Positions 39,786 through 49,683 of a DNA stretch of 64,000 bases are shown here, in pieces. Every line of letters starts with the position of its first letter. Position 1 is the stretch's first letter. This DNA is from UBA5158 sp040389045. GTDB taxonomy: Bacteria > Pseudomonadota > Gammaproteobacteria > DSM-16500. Where the stretch lies: positions 1 to 64,000 of the forward strand of contig JAZKAT010000022.1 in NCBI GenBank assembly GCA_040389045.1, read 5' to 3'. Position numbers and translations under genes: made by a program. The notes under the pieces are model-generated. The model worked only from the letters and a program-made list of their open reading frames with translations. It did not search any database and was not told where the DNA came from.

Positions 39786-41095
39786 GAATGGTTATCCTTG
39801 TGAGTAGAGATACTTCCAGGTAATCGATAGGCGCGGCTTAATTCGCCGGCACCGGTATTGCTTTGCATTGCGGTTTTAACATCGGTAATACTGGCGGCAA
39901 CGATATTGGCAATTTCGCGGCGGTCATTAATTAATTTATTAAAGAGCGCCGGTTTTGGGTGCGTGCGGCTGGTTAAAATTATGATTGAAGTTTGAGTAAC
40001 TGGATCAACCCAAACTGAAGTACCAGTATAACCCGTATGCCCAAATGAATTAATGGGGAAGAGTACGCCACGGTTAGCATAAGGTGAATCAATGTCCCAA
40101 CCCAAACCGCGTACTTCTACCAGCTCCGGTCGGGTTTGCGGCGTGGTCATTTTTAAAATCGTCAGTGGGCCCAGGATATAATTCATGTTTTTATTTTTTG
40201 CGCCAGAGGCAGCACGACCGCCGTTTAACAAACATTGTAAATACAGATTAATATCACCCGCATCGGAAAACACCCCGGCCGCGCCGGAGACACCATTCAT
40301 GGAATAAGTGGTTGGATCGAACACTTCACCCCAGCGTAATTTATCGCGTATAACTTCGGTAGGAGCAATACGGTCTTGTAATTTTTCTGCAGGCAGATAA
40401 GTGGTGTCTTTCATGCCGATTAATTTGAAAATATGTTGCTGCGTATAAAGCGGTAGTGATTCATGCGTGATGCGTTCGACCAGATAACCTAAAGCAATAA
40501 AATTAATATCACTGTAAACAAAAACATTACCAATTGGAAACTTGGGTTTTAAATTTTCGATTTGCTTATATATTTCGGTCGCGCCAAGAACTTGATTGTC
40601 TTCGGTAGGCAAATCCGGTTCCAGGCCAGAGGTGTGCGTCAGTAATTCACGTACGGTAATAGCACTCTTACCATTTTGCGCGAACGCCGGCCAATAATGC
40701 GCGACCGGTGCATCCAGATCGAGTTTACTTTCTTCGACTAATTGCATAATAGCGGGCGCGGTGGCGACAACTTTGGTGAGTGAAGCGATATCGAATAAAG
40801 TATTAAAATGCATAGCTGCCACGGAAGGCATGATGCGGCGATTGCCGAATACGCCGCGATAAATAATTTTGCCGCGATGCGTCACTAGAATCACCGCACC
40901 GGGATATTCACCCGCGGCAATTGAGCTTTCCACAATAGGCGCGATATTATGTAATAAGTCAGAACGCACGCCGGTTTGGGTGGCGATATAGACTTCTTTA
41001 GTGCCCGCGGGAAAATGACGTGGCGAAGCTGCATGCGCGGTGAGGATAACGCTGCTCAGTAACAGTAGGATTTTTTTGGCGTGAGAAAATGTCAT
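39782..41095 (-). CDS. Serine hydrolase of the class C beta-lactamase/DD-peptidase family
   Basis: The 437-residue exported protein has a signal peptide (1-22, ending AHA). It carries the penicillin-recognition motifs: SxxK as Ser105-Leu-Thr-Lys108, YxD/N as Tyr194-Ser-Asp196, and HTG at 353-355 in place of KTG. HTG occurs in many esterase/peptidase-type members (EstB-like, DD-peptidase-like), so hydrolysis of an ester or D-peptide is more likely than antibiotic resistance. It lies between the adenosine-kinase-like gene (29 bp) and the thiolase (overlapping), and the three form an operon of mixed function. AGGAAGG precedes ATG. Confidence 0.85.
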   Translation of the reverse strand: MTFSHAKKILLLLSSVILTAHAASPRHFPAGTKEVYIATQTGVRSDLLHNIAPIVESSIAAGEYPGAVILVTHRGKIIYRGVFGNRRIMPSVAAMHFNTLFDIASLTKVVATAPAIMQLVEESKLDLDAPVAHYWPAFAQNGKSAITVRELLTHTSGLEPDLPTEDNQVLGATEIYKQIENLKPKFPIGNVFVYSDINFIALGYLVERITHESLPLYTQQHIFKLIGMKDTTYLPAEKLQDRIAPTEVIRDKLRWGEVFDPTTYSMNGVSGAAGVFSDAGDINLYLQCLLNGGRAASGAKNKNMNYILGPLTILKMTTPQTRPELVEVRGLGWDIDSPYANRGVLFPINSFGHTGYTGTSVWVDPVTQTSIIILTSRTHPKPALFNKLINDRREIANIVAASITDVKTAMQSNTGAGELSRAYRLPGSISTHKDNHS

Positions 41096-41124
41096 AACCT
41101 TCCTGGTCGTCTTCAGTCATCCTG

Positions 41125-42132
41125 TCAGGCATACAATGCTTCAGATTCCATTAGCTGGCGCACTTCCATAATATCACTATCAGTTAATCTTGGACCAAAT
41201 TTTTCGACGACACGGGCGGCGGCAAGACTGGCTAGCTTGGCAGCTTCGAAATAGCTGTAATTCTGGGTAATCGCATAAAGGAAAGTGCCGGCGAAAATAT
41301 CACCCGCGCCTACGGTATCGACAACAGTAGCGGGATAGGCACCCACTTTTATATATTCGTTACCATTATAGAGCAGCGCGCCATCGCCACCCAGGGTAAT
41401 GACGAAGGTACGGGCATACTGTTTTAACAATACTTTAATTTCTTCTAAGTCATCGCTGCCAGTAAACAGTTTGGCTTCTTGTTCATTTGCAAACAAGAGA
41501 TCAACTTGATCACCGATGATGGCGCAAAGTCCTTCGCGGAAGTATTTCACCATATTGGGGTCGGAGAGAGTCAAGGCAGTTTTAATCTGGTATTGATTAG
41601 CCAGTTCATGGGCGCGGATCGCGGCTTCGCAGGCCGAGGGGGATGCGACTAGATAGCCTTCGATATAGAGGTATTCTGAATTTTTCAGGGCGGATTCGGA
41701 AAGTTGGTTGATGGAAAATGTGGATGTGGTCCCTAAAAATGTATTCATGGTACGGTCGGCGTCGGGTGTGACCAGGACTATACATTTTCCAGTGACGCCA
41801 TCGCGTATGCCCTCGTGTAAGTTGGTGTGTACGCCGCGCAATATTAAATTTCGATAGAAAAAATCACCGGCTTCATCGTTACCAACTTTGCACGAGTAGA
41901 ATGTCTTGGCGCCTAGTTGCTGGGCGGTAACCAGCGTATTAGCAGCGGACCCACCGCATTCATTAATATGTTTAACGCCATCAAGTTCTTCGAGCAGGCG
42001 GTGGTGAAGTTCTTCATCGATAAGGGTCATGACGCCTTTGGCTATTTCCAACCGTTCGAGGGTAGCATCACTGACTTCAAAATCGATATCGAGGAGTGCA
42101 TTGCCTATGCCGTAGATTTGGAATTGCTTCAT
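41125..42132 (-). CDS. PfkB-family carbohydrate kinase, adenosine-kinase-like
   Basis: The 335-residue cytosolic kinase has both PfkB signatures: GGSAANTLVTAQQLGA (60-75) in the substrate region and DTVGAGDIFAGTFLYAI (272-288), with catalytic base Asp278 and an anion hole. The opening IYGIGNALLDIDFEV and the NECGGSAANT wording are those of the adenosine kinase/ribokinase subgroup common in proteobacteria. Phosphorylation of adenosine or a related nucleoside with ATP is the best guess; sugar kinases cannot be excluded. AAAGGA precedes ATG. It heads a three-gene unit with the serine hydrolase and the thiolase. Confidence 0.85.
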   Translation of the reverse strand: MKQFQIYGIGNALLDIDFEVSDATLERLEIAKGVMTLIDEELHHRLLEELDGVKHINECGGSAANTLVTAQQLGAKTFYSCKVGNDEAGDFFYRNLILRGVHTNLHEGIRDGVTGKCIVLVTPDADRTMNTFLGTTSTFSINQLSESALKNSEYLYIEGYLVASPSACEAAIRAHELANQYQIKTALTLSDPNMVKYFREGLCAIIGDQVDLLFANEQEAKLFTGSDDLEEIKVLLKQYARTFVITLGGDGALLYNGNEYIKVGAYPATVVDTVGAGDIFAGTFLYAITQNYSYFEAAKLASLAAARVVEKFGPRLTDSDIMEVRQLMESEALYA

Positions 42133-42253
42133 GGGGCGGTGTCCTTTTTGTTAGCGGTGCTTTCCGTGGGGTGGCGACTGGGGAAATTTACAGATATTCA
42201 TTTGGTTGTGCAACTGGTTCTGGGGGCAGAGTGCAGCCCTAATCAAACGATCT

Positions 42254-42306
42254 TCACCTCTCCCCTTGTGGGAGAGGTCGACACCGCAGGTGTCGGGTGA
42301 GGGGTG
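42254..42306. repeat. CCCCTCACCCG…GGGGAGAGGTGA palindromic element, copy
   Basis: TCACCTCTCCCC opens the unit, with an ACCTCTCCC/GGGAGAGGT hairpin, then a CGACACC/GGTGTCG hairpin, and GGGTGAGGGGTG closes it. The same two-hairpin layout occurs in opposite orientation at 54138-54188. Confidence 0.75.
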
Positions 42307-42469
42307 TTTTAGATTTCCGATAGCAATTTAAAAAATCTCTAGCAACATTCAACACAACCCCATGATTAGATGCAGTTTTTAAATCTTTTATAGGTCAATA
42401 TTTAAACAATTTCTGTAGTATAATATACGTTATATATCTGCTCTATTATTGGACTATATAGAGGTCTCT
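42307..42469 (+). promoter_or_regulatory. Promoter region of the erythromycin-esterase-family gene
   Basis: An AT-rich stretch has TATAAT at 42419-42424, about 46 bp before the start codon, without a good -35. Together with the repeat at 42254 this accounts for the gene-free interval 42133-42469. Confidence 0.35.
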
Positions 42470-43756
42470 ATGCAAAGCACAGGACCATACATTCCTACCC
42501 TCGAAGAAATCACTCAACTTCGCCAGATTTGTGTTCCTCTGACTACCAGCGATGCCAAACATACCGAACATCAAGACTTCAGTGCCCTTAACCTGATCCT
42601 CGCTGCCGCCACCGTCATCGGCCTTGGCGAACAAACTCATGGCACTAGCGAATTCTTTCAAATGAAACACCGACTGCTGAATTTTCTCGTGACCAAAATG
42701 GGTTTCAGACTGATTGCCATCAAAGCCAACATGGGGACTTGCCAGGCTATCAATGAATACATACACCAAGGCACCGGTAAATTAAAATCACTCATGAAAA
42801 AATTTTATTGCGGCAGCAGTCAGGAAGTTTTTGATGTGATAGAGTGGATGCGAAAATACAATCAGACCGCGACGGTGACGCAAAAAATTCATTTTGCCGG
42901 TTTCGATTTTCAAGAACCTGCACTCACCCGACTAGCCATTGAAAAATGTTTCAGTTCCATTGGTGATAATAGCGCAATCAATCTCATAGAAAACATTTTT
43001 ACTAACTATAACACCATCAAAAAAATCGTCGAAAGCCAAATACTCTCTGAAGATCAGTTGACCGATATTCAACATAGCAGCCAATACCAACAATTATTAA
43101 TTAACATCGATTTGCTGGAAAAACATATCAAGCAATTCGAAAGTAAACTTGATCAGGATCAATTTCGCTGGATTAAACAACATGTAAAACTGCTGCGCCA
43201 AAGCGCTGTCTATCTGCTCGATTTCGATATGCGACACCACGCGATGATGGAAAATATTCAATGGCTGCAAAGCCAATACCCCAATGCGAAAACCATACTG
43301 TGGGCGCACAATTTTCATTTACAAAAACACGATGAACAACTTGGCCTGGGACAATTGCTCGCGCAAAGCCTAGGAGAAAAGTATTGCACTATTGGTTTTG
43401 CGACTTACGCCGGTACTTACTCAGCTTACAGCAAAAACAAAAAACAACCTCACGATGTCAAAATTCCCAAACCAACGCCCGATAGCCTGGAAGCAAATTT
43501 ACACCGTTTGGAAATGCCTATTGTCCTGGTAAGTTTCAAAGATCACACGAAAATACCCCTGTTTCTCCAACAGCCTATTCCAGTGCATGTGCTGACGACT
43601 ATCGCCGAAACTCACAGCTTCAGACCACAAAAAGTCACCCTGGCTTATGACGCGATAATTTTTATTGCCCACACCAGCGCAGCAAAACAAATGCGGCCGA
43701 AACCCGCCAACATGATCCAGTTTGCCAGCAACGAAACAACCAAAAAATCGCGTTAA
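42470..43756 (+). CDS. Erythromycin-esterase-family protein with altered active site
   Basis: The 428-residue protein matches PF05139. GLGEQTHGTSEFFQMKHRLL (51-70) holds the conserved Glu54 and His57, DFDMRHHAMMENIQWL (251-266) the R-x-x-x-M region, and TILWAHNFHLQ (275-285) His280 and His283. In known members the strand after GF reads (V/L)A(F/I)E, with a conserved acidic residue; here it is GFRLIAIKANMG with Lys85. Hydrolysis may be lost or altered. Many homologues are not antibiotic esterases. ATG 42470 has GAGG 5 nt upstream; the longer frame starts at a TTG. The stop overlaps the convergent MFS gene by 4 bp. Confidence 0.78.
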   Translation: MQSTGPYIPTLEEITQLRQICVPLTTSDAKHTEHQDFSALNLILAAATVIGLGEQTHGTSEFFQMKHRLLNFLVTKMGFRLIAIKANMGTCQAINEYIHQGTGKLKSLMKKFYCGSSQEVFDVIEWMRKYNQTATVTQKIHFAGFDFQEPALTRLAIEKCFSSIGDNSAINLIENIFTNYNTIKKIVESQILSEDQLTDIQHSSQYQQLLINIDLLEKHIKQFESKLDQDQFRWIKQHVKLLRQSAVYLLDFDMRHHAMMENIQWLQSQYPNAKTILWAHNFHLQKHDEQLGLGQLLAQSLGEKYCTIGFATYAGTYSAYSKNKKQPHDVKIPKPTPDSLEANLHRLEMPIVLVSFKDHTKIPLFLQQPIPVHVLTTIAETHSFRPQKVTLAYDAIIFIAHTSAAKQMRPKPANMIQFASNETTKKSR

Positions 43757-45036
43757 CCCTTTTGTATAGCGTCATGTTCAATCCCATCCGCTTTGATCCA
43801 TATCATCAACAACGTGGCGATAAACAAATAAATCGGCAATATCAATAAAGCCCAATGATAACTGTGCAAAGAGAAATAATGCACGTTATTAACTATCTTG
43901 CCATCCCAGCCTAAATCCAGTAACCAGCCAATCACCGGCTCAGTAATACCATCCAGCACCGCATCACTGGCGTTAATCATGGCAATTACTGTGGCCGTCA
44001 AATAAAGACTATTCAACTCTTTCCCTATCGTAAACGCCAACATAAAAGCGCCTAGCGCAAAACCAAAAACAAATAATAAAACCGCCATCAATTCGGTGGG
44101 TATAGGCGCGTATAACACCAGCGAAATGGCAATACAGGAAATTAAGGTGCTAAAGAACATTAAATTTTTGCGATCGCCAATGCGGTCAGAGATCATACCC
44201 AAGATAGGACTGCCTAGACCCAGACCGATAAAAACCAATGACACTAACCATGCCGACTGCGTTTTATCTAAATTATAAGCTTGCTGAATAAAGGGATCAC
44301 CCCATAACCCGCCGAATACCGCTACCGGCGAAAATGCCAGACCACCATACAAAGTCAGCAACCAGTTTTGTTTGTTCTTCAATACTTGCATGACATCTTT
44401 AAAAGAAACATTGTGGTCGGGGACTTTGTTTTTATATGACTTGGGCGCGTCACGAACTGCGACGATAAATAAAAATGTCAGCGCAAAACCCACTATGCCA
44501 ATAATAAACAAACATTCACGCCAGCCAAATATATTGATCAGCCAAGCCAATGGCGCTTTACCACATACGGCGCCCGCCATGGCTGAACTCGCCAGCAAAC
44601 CACCGATAAAGGCATATTGTCGCGGCGGAAACCACACCGACGCCAATTTCAAATAAGATACGGTTGCAAACGCCACGCCCACGCCCATCAAGGCGCGCGA
44701 TAATCCCGCGTTCATGATGGTATGGCTATTGGCAAACCAGACTATACCAATCGCGCAACACAAGATCGCACCCGCGGTGACCCAGCGCGCACTGTATTTA
44801 TCCAGGATATAACCAACAAATAATTGCGTGGCCATGAAAGAATAATAAAAAGTTGCGGCCAGGTTACCTAACCCCGCGCCATTTAATTTAAATTCAGCCA
44901 TCAATTGTTCGGTGATAATGCTAGGATAAATCTGCAAAATATATTTATAAAATAAGAAAAAAGCACACAGGCTAATTATCAGATAAGCATACGACTTAAA
45001 AAGCGCGCTGCGCGGCAACACATTGTCAATAACCAT
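43753..45036 (-). CDS. MFS transporter (Legionella Pht-like group)
   Basis: The 427-residue protein has 12 hydrophobic segments and MFS landmarks. These include FYKYILQIYPSIITEQLMAEFKLNGAGLGNLAATFYYSFMATQLFVGYILDKYSARW at the N-terminus and the repeat SDRIGDRKNL between helices 8 and 9. The LxxFY-x-F/Y…LQ…P start with L.D.Y..RW is typical of the MFS group amplified in Legionella, Coxiella and Francisella, where phagosomal transporters take up amino acids or nucleosides. The substrate is unknown here. ATG 45036 is chosen with GAGAG upstream; the longer frame begins at GTG 45042. It lies 47 bp after the efflux operon and may be read from it. Confidence 0.8.
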   Translation of the reverse strand: MVIDNVLPRSALFKSYAYLIISLCAFFLFYKYILQIYPSIITEQLMAEFKLNGAGLGNLAATFYYSFMATQLFVGYILDKYSARWVTAGAILCCAIGIVWFANSHTIMNAGLSRALMGVGVAFATVSYLKLASVWFPPRQYAFIGGLLASSAMAGAVCGKAPLAWLINIFGWRECLFIIGIVGFALTFLFIVAVRDAPKSYKNKVPDHNVSFKDVMQVLKNKQNWLLTLYGGLAFSPVAVFGGLWGDPFIQQAYNLDKTQSAWLVSLVFIGLGLGSPILGMISDRIGDRKNLMFFSTLISCIAISLVLYAPIPTELMAVLLFVFGFALGAFMLAFTIGKELNSLYLTATVIAMINASDAVLDGITEPVIGWLLDLGWDGKIVNNVHYFSLHSYHWALLILPIYLFIATLLMIWIKADGIEHDAIQKG

Positions 45037-45083
45037 GTTCACACTCTCGTTCTCGTTTGAATTTCTAATTTAATATTTAAGTT

Positions 45084-46568
45084 CTATCCTGCATTCAACT
45101 CAGCCACGTCCCAACCACCTCCCAATGCTTTAATTAAACTGACTGCGGAAGTCATTTGCTGACCGTGTAAATCCGAGGCGGTTTGCATTGCGGTATAAGT
45201 TGTATTTTGCTGCACAATGACTGCGGTATAGTTTACTGTGCCAGCTTTATATTGATTAAGCACTAAATTTAATGCAAATTTTGCGTCAGCCGCCGCCTGG
45301 TCTTGAACTTTGGTCTCTTTGCTTAATATCCGCTGTGCTACCAGACTATCTTCAACATTTTGAAAAGCAGTTAACACAGTTTGCCGGTAACTAGCCACTG
45401 TCGCATTATAATTCGCCCGCGCCGCATCAACGGTAGCGGCCCGCAAACCGCCATCGATCAGGGTCTCCGCCAACTGCGAACCCAGTGACCAGCTTAACGC
45501 CGGCATTGAAAACCAATGTGCAAAACCAGGATTGGTGACATTGCCGGTAGATGACAGGGTCAACACTGGAAAATAAGCTGCAATAGCCACCCCAATCTGC
45601 GCATTCGCCTGGGCCGCTAAACGTTCCGCTTCCGCTACATCCGGGCGACGTTCCAGTAATAAAGATGGCACTTCTACCGGTATTTTCGGCGGCCGCTGCG
45701 GACAGGGACGCGCGAGAATAATAAAATTGGCCGGCGGTAAATTAACTAGCACAGCAATTGCATGTTCAAACTGTGACCGCGCTGTGTGATTATTTAGTGC
45801 AGCCGCCTGGGCTGTTTCCAGCTGGGTCTTGGCTAAAATATAATCTGTACGGGCCGCAGTACCAGCAGTATATTGGTTTTTGGTTAACTTCAATGCGTTT
45901 TTATACTCTTTTACCGTATCATCCAGAATTTTTTGATCATTATCAAGTGCTCTTAAAGTAAAATAATCCTGGGCGAGTGCAGCTTGCGAAGAAAGCCGTA
46001 TGGCAGCCAGCGAAGCCTGACTAGCCTGGGCATTATCCGCGCTGGCTTCTACCTGACGATGTACGCTGCCCCAGATATCAGGTTCCCAGGTTGCGTCCAA
46101 AAATAATGAATGGCTATTGGAGGGATTCCCTTCACCCGCGGATGAAGAAGTAAACGCGCCAGTGGTAGAGCTTGCTGATGAAGAGATGAAAGTACCCGCC
46201 CCCGATGATCCCTGGCGTTGTCGGGTAACACCTGCAGAACCGGTAACCAGTGGGAAAAAATTCGAGCGCGCCTCCGCCACTAAAGCCCGCGCTTGCATGT
46301 AAAGCGCGTAAGCCTGTGCCACGGTCTGGTTCGTGGCATTCAATTGCGATTCTAATTTACTTAACTGGTCATCATGAAACACGCGCCACCAGGGGCCACG
46401 GTCATACATATCTCTAGGTTGCGCGACTTTCCAACCTTTCGGCGTTTCTTTATATTTCGCCGGTGCTATCACTGTCGGACGCACATAATCGGGGCCAACT
46501 TTACAAGCTGACAATAACAGGATGCATAACCACAACATTAAGTGCTTAAGATTTTTTTTTGCTGTCAT
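45084..46568 (-). CDS. NodT/OpmB-type outer-membrane efflux lipoprotein
   Basis: The 494-residue protein has a lipoprotein signal (lipobox LSAC, Cys22; then KVGPDYVRP). Two OEP repeats follow: PWWRVFHDDQLSKLESQLNATNQTVAQAYALY, WEPDIWGSVHRQVEASADNAQAS, and RPDVAEAERLAAQANAQIGVAIAAYFPVLTL. A Ser/Thr/Gly-rich insert (about 115-150) interrupts the first repeat. It is the outer-membrane channel of the two-pump operon and is transcribed last. ATG 46568 is chosen because AAAGGA precedes it by 9 nt; the longer frame overlaps the pump gene. Confidence 0.88.
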   Translation of the reverse strand: MTAKKNLKHLMLWLCILLLSACKVGPDYVRPTVIAPAKYKETPKGWKVAQPRDMYDRGPWWRVFHDDQLSKLESQLNATNQTVAQAYALYMQARALVAEARSNFFPLVTGSAGVTRQRQGSSGAGTFISSSASSTTGAFTSSSAGEGNPSNSHSLFLDATWEPDIWGSVHRQVEASADNAQASQASLAAIRLSSQAALAQDYFTLRALDNDQKILDDTVKEYKNALKLTKNQYTAGTAARTDYILAKTQLETAQAAALNNHTARSQFEHAIAVLVNLPPANFIILARPCPQRPPKIPVEVPSLLLERRPDVAEAERLAAQANAQIGVAIAAYFPVLTLSSTGNVTNPGFAHWFSMPALSWSLGSQLAETLIDGGLRAATVDAARANYNATVASYRQTVLTAFQNVEDSLVAQRILSKETKVQDQAAADAKFALNLVLNQYKAGTVNYTAVIVQQNTTYTAMQTASDLHGQQMTSAVSLIKALGGGWDVAELNAG

Positions 46569-46581
46569 GTTTGCGCTTCCT

Positions 46582-49500
46582 TTATGTACCTGAGTCAACA
46601 GCTGGGCGCGATTTCTTTAAATGAAACACGTTCTGGCGCAGCCATTTGCCTAGCCATTCAAAACTAAGATAAATAACTGGCGTACTATATAATGTCATCA
46701 TCTGACTCACTATCAATCCACCAATAATGGCAATTCCCAAAGGTTGGCGCATTTCCGCACCTACTCCTCTGCCTAGCGCCAGCGGCACCGCGCCTAGCAT
46801 GGCCGCCATGGTAGTCATCATAATCGGCCGAAACCGCAATAGCGCCGCTTGATAAATAGCTTCGCGCGGTGGCACTTTTTCGGTGCGCTCTACATGCAGG
46901 GCAAAGTCAATCATCATGATAGCGTTTTTCTTCACGATACCAATCAACAAAATAATGCCGATCAAAGCGATAATACTTAAATCGGTACGCGTCAGTAACA
47001 AAGCCAGCAATGCACCCACTCCGGCCGAAGGCAGCGTCGACAAAATCGTAATGGGATGAATGGTACTTTCATAGAGTATACCTAACACAATATAAACCGC
47101 GAGTAACGCGACTAATACTAAATAAGGTTCACTGGCCAGCGATGCTTGAAATGCCTGCGCGGTACCACGAAACTCCCCTCTTATCGTCGCGGGTAATCCC
47201 ATCTTGCTCACTTCGTCGCTGACCATACTGACTGCGTCACCCAAGGGATAATTAGGTGGCAAATTAAACGATAAAGTGGCGGCGGGAGCCAGGCCTTGAT
47301 GGTTCACTGATAACAAGGTGGCACTCGGTTCAAAACTGGCAAAAGCCGATAGCGGTACCATGTTGCCACTTGGCGACTGGATATAGATTTCTTTTAATGT
47401 CTGGGGGTATTGCCAATATTTAGGCGCAACTTCCATCACGACATAATATTGATTGAGTGCGGTATACATAGTTGATACCAGGCCCTGACCAAAAGCATTA
47501 TATAAAATCTGGTCCGCCAATTGCGGTGTAATGCCAAAACGCATCGCCGTGTCATGGTCTACAGTGACGTATTCCTGCAAACCACGATCACGTTGATCAC
47601 TATTGATGTCGACAATATTGGGTAATTTACCTAAGCGTTCCATGACCAGGGGCGCCCAATGATTCAAATCTTCAAGATTGTCAGAAGTTAAAGTATATTG
47701 AAATTGCGCATTGCCCTGTCTACCGCCGATGACAATATCCTGAGCCGATTGTAAATATAAAATTGCGCCTGAGACTTTCTCAAGCTTGGTACGCAAGCGC
47801 GCAATCACTTGATCGGAAGAAACTTTGCGCTCGGCTAATGGTTTTAAACTTAAAAACATCGAACCTTGACTGCTAAAGCTGCCGCCCAGAAACCCCACCA
47901 CATTTTCTACCGCGGGATCTTTCTGAATAATATCATTGAAGGCTTTGAGCTTACTCACGGTTGATTGAAATGAACTGTCTTGCTCAGCCTGGATGGAGCC
48001 ACTAATACGGCCAGTGTCTTGCTGTGGAAAAAATCCTTTTGGTATCATTATAAATAATATGATAGTGATAATAATCGCTAATAGGGTACCCACTAACATA
48101 ATCAATGGCCGCTCCAGCACCCAGGCTAAACTGTTGGCATAACCCTCTTTAATTCTGGCAACCAGACGCGTGTAACGGGTGTCGGACGCAGTTTTTTTAT
48201 AATGTTCACCGCGCAATAACCAGGCGCACATCATGGGAGTCACGGTAAGCGATACGACCATGGAGGTTAAAATAGCGATGGATAAAGTCACGGAAAATTC
48301 ACGGAACATCCGCCCAACAATACCGCCCATTAACAAAATAGGAATAAATACGGCAATCAGTGAAATACTCATGGAAAGTACGGTGAACCCTACTTCCTTT
48401 ACGCCCGCCAGCGCCGCCGCCATGGGTTTTTTACCTGCCTCTAAATGGCGACTGATATTCTCTAATACCACCACTGCGTCATCCACCACAAAACCCGTAG
48501 AAATAGTCAACGCCATCAGGGATAAATTATCCAGGCTGTAACCGAGTAATTCCATCATGGCAAACGTGCCCAGGAGTGACAAGGGCACAGCCACGCCGGG
48601 TATCAGCATCGCGCGTAAATTTCCCAGAAAAACAAAGACCACTAAAATCACTAACGCCATGGCGATGAGCAGCGTGATTTCCACATCATGCAGTGAAGCA
48701 CGAATGGTAGTCGTTCTATCGATCACGACGGAAACATGCATCGCCGCCGGCACCGATGCTTTAAGTTGTGGCATCATGTTGCGAATCGCATCCACCGTGG
48801 TAATGACATTCGCGTCTGGCTGTTTGAAAATAACAATCAAGACGGAGGGTTTACCGTTACTGATGCCTGCGTTTCGCACATCTTGCACTGAATCTACTAC
48901 ATCACCGACGTCAGATAATCTAACTGGCGCATTATTCTTATAAGCAATGATTAACGATTTATATTCATAAGCTTTAAAGAGTTGATCATTGGTATAAATT
49001 TCTGACGTTTTATCACCATAAGTCAAATCGCCTTTGGCCAGATTGGCATTGGCGGCGCCTAGCGCGGCTGCCACTTGATTTAAGCCAATGCCGTATTTAT
49101 TGAGCGCGGTAGGATTTAATTCTACGCGTACCGCGGGCAATGAACTGCCACCTACTATTACCTGGCCAACACCATATACCTGCGATAATTTTTGCGACAG
49201 GATGGTGGAAGCCGCGTCATATAACTGTCCCGAAGAATAAATATCTGAAGTCAACGCCAAAATGATAACTGGCGCATCCGCCGGATTTACTTTGCGATAG
49301 GTAGGATTACTGGGTAAATTCGCTGGCAAATTAGGCAAGGCCGCGTTAATTCCCGCTTGCACGTCACGCGCCGCGCCATTAATGTCACGGGTTAAATCAA
49401 ATTGCATGGTAATGTGGGTTTGGCCAAGACTGCTGCCCGATGTCATATCGGTAATGCCAGCAATGCGACCCAATTGACGTTCTAATGGCGTGGCGATAGA

Positions 49501-49683
49501 AGTCGCCATATCTTGTGGGCTACCACCCGGCAGTGAAGCAGTCACATTGATAGTGGGAAATTCAATTTCCGGCAATGACGCTACTGGTAATAAATTAAAT
49601 GCCACTATGCCAGCTAAGGCCAGGCCCAGCGCCAATAATGTGGTGGCCTTGGGACGGGCAATAAACGGCGCGGATAAATTCAT
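46582..49683 (-). CDS. mdtC: RND efflux permease, MdtC/MuxC-like
   Basis: The 1,033-residue protein is the second of two adjacent RND pumps. The HAE-1 landmarks are present: SAPFIARPKATTLLALGLALAGIVAFNLLPVASLPEIEFPTI at the N-terminus, the Asp pair in GFVVDDAVVVLENISRH (helix 4) and Lys in GIVKKNAIMMIDFAL (helix 10). The PVASLPEIEFPTI opening and its pairing with another pump are characteristic of MdtB/MdtC and MuxB/MuxC, which form a 2:1 heterotrimer. In E. coli the MdtABC system expels bile salts and novobiocin. Its start overlaps the preceding pump stop by 4 bp. Confidence 0.9.
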   Translation of the reverse strand: MNLSAPFIARPKATTLLALGLALAGIVAFNLLPVASLPEIEFPTINVTASLPGGSPQDMATSIATPLERQLGRIAGITDMTSGSSLGQTHITMQFDLTRDINGAARDVQAGINAALPNLPANLPSNPTYRKVNPADAPVIILALTSDIYSSGQLYDAASTILSQKLSQVYGVGQVIVGGSSLPAVRVELNPTALNKYGIGLNQVAAALGAANANLAKGDLTYGDKTSEIYTNDQLFKAYEYKSLIIAYKNNAPVRLSDVGDVVDSVQDVRNAGISNGKPSVLIVIFKQPDANVITTVDAIRNMMPQLKASVPAAMHVSVVIDRTTTIRASLHDVEITLLIAMALVILVVFVFLGNLRAMLIPGVAVPLSLLGTFAMMELLGYSLDNLSLMALTISTGFVVDDAVVVLENISRHLEAGKKPMAAALAGVKEVGFTVLSMSISLIAVFIPILLMGGIVGRMFREFSVTLSIAILTSMVVSLTVTPMMCAWLLRGEHYKKTASDTRYTRLVARIKEGYANSLAWVLERPLIMLVGTLLAIIITIILFIMIPKGFFPQQDTGRISGSIQAEQDSSFQSTVSKLKAFNDIIQKDPAVENVVGFLGGSFSSQGSMFLSLKPLAERKVSSDQVIARLRTKLEKVSGAILYLQSAQDIVIGGRQGNAQFQYTLTSDNLEDLNHWAPLVMERLGKLPNIVDINSDQRDRGLQEYVTVDHDTAMRFGITPQLADQILYNAFGQGLVSTMYTALNQYYVVMEVAPKYWQYPQTLKEIYIQSPSGNMVPLSAFASFEPSATLLSVNHQGLAPAATLSFNLPPNYPLGDAVSMVSDEVSKMGLPATIRGEFRGTAQAFQASLASEPYLVLVALLAVYIVLGILYESTIHPITILSTLPSAGVGALLALLLTRTDLSIIALIGIILLIGIVKKNAIMMIDFALHVERTEKVPPREAIYQAALLRFRPIMMTTMAAMLGAVPLALGRGVGAEMRQPLGIAIIGGLIVSQMMTLYSTPVIYLSFEWLGKWLRQNVFHLKKSRPAVDSGT

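Noticed and set aside
42449..42469. Extra N-terminal residues on the erythromycin-esterase-family protein
   Set aside because: The extension starts at TTG and covers the GAGG ribosome-binding site of the ATG at 42470.
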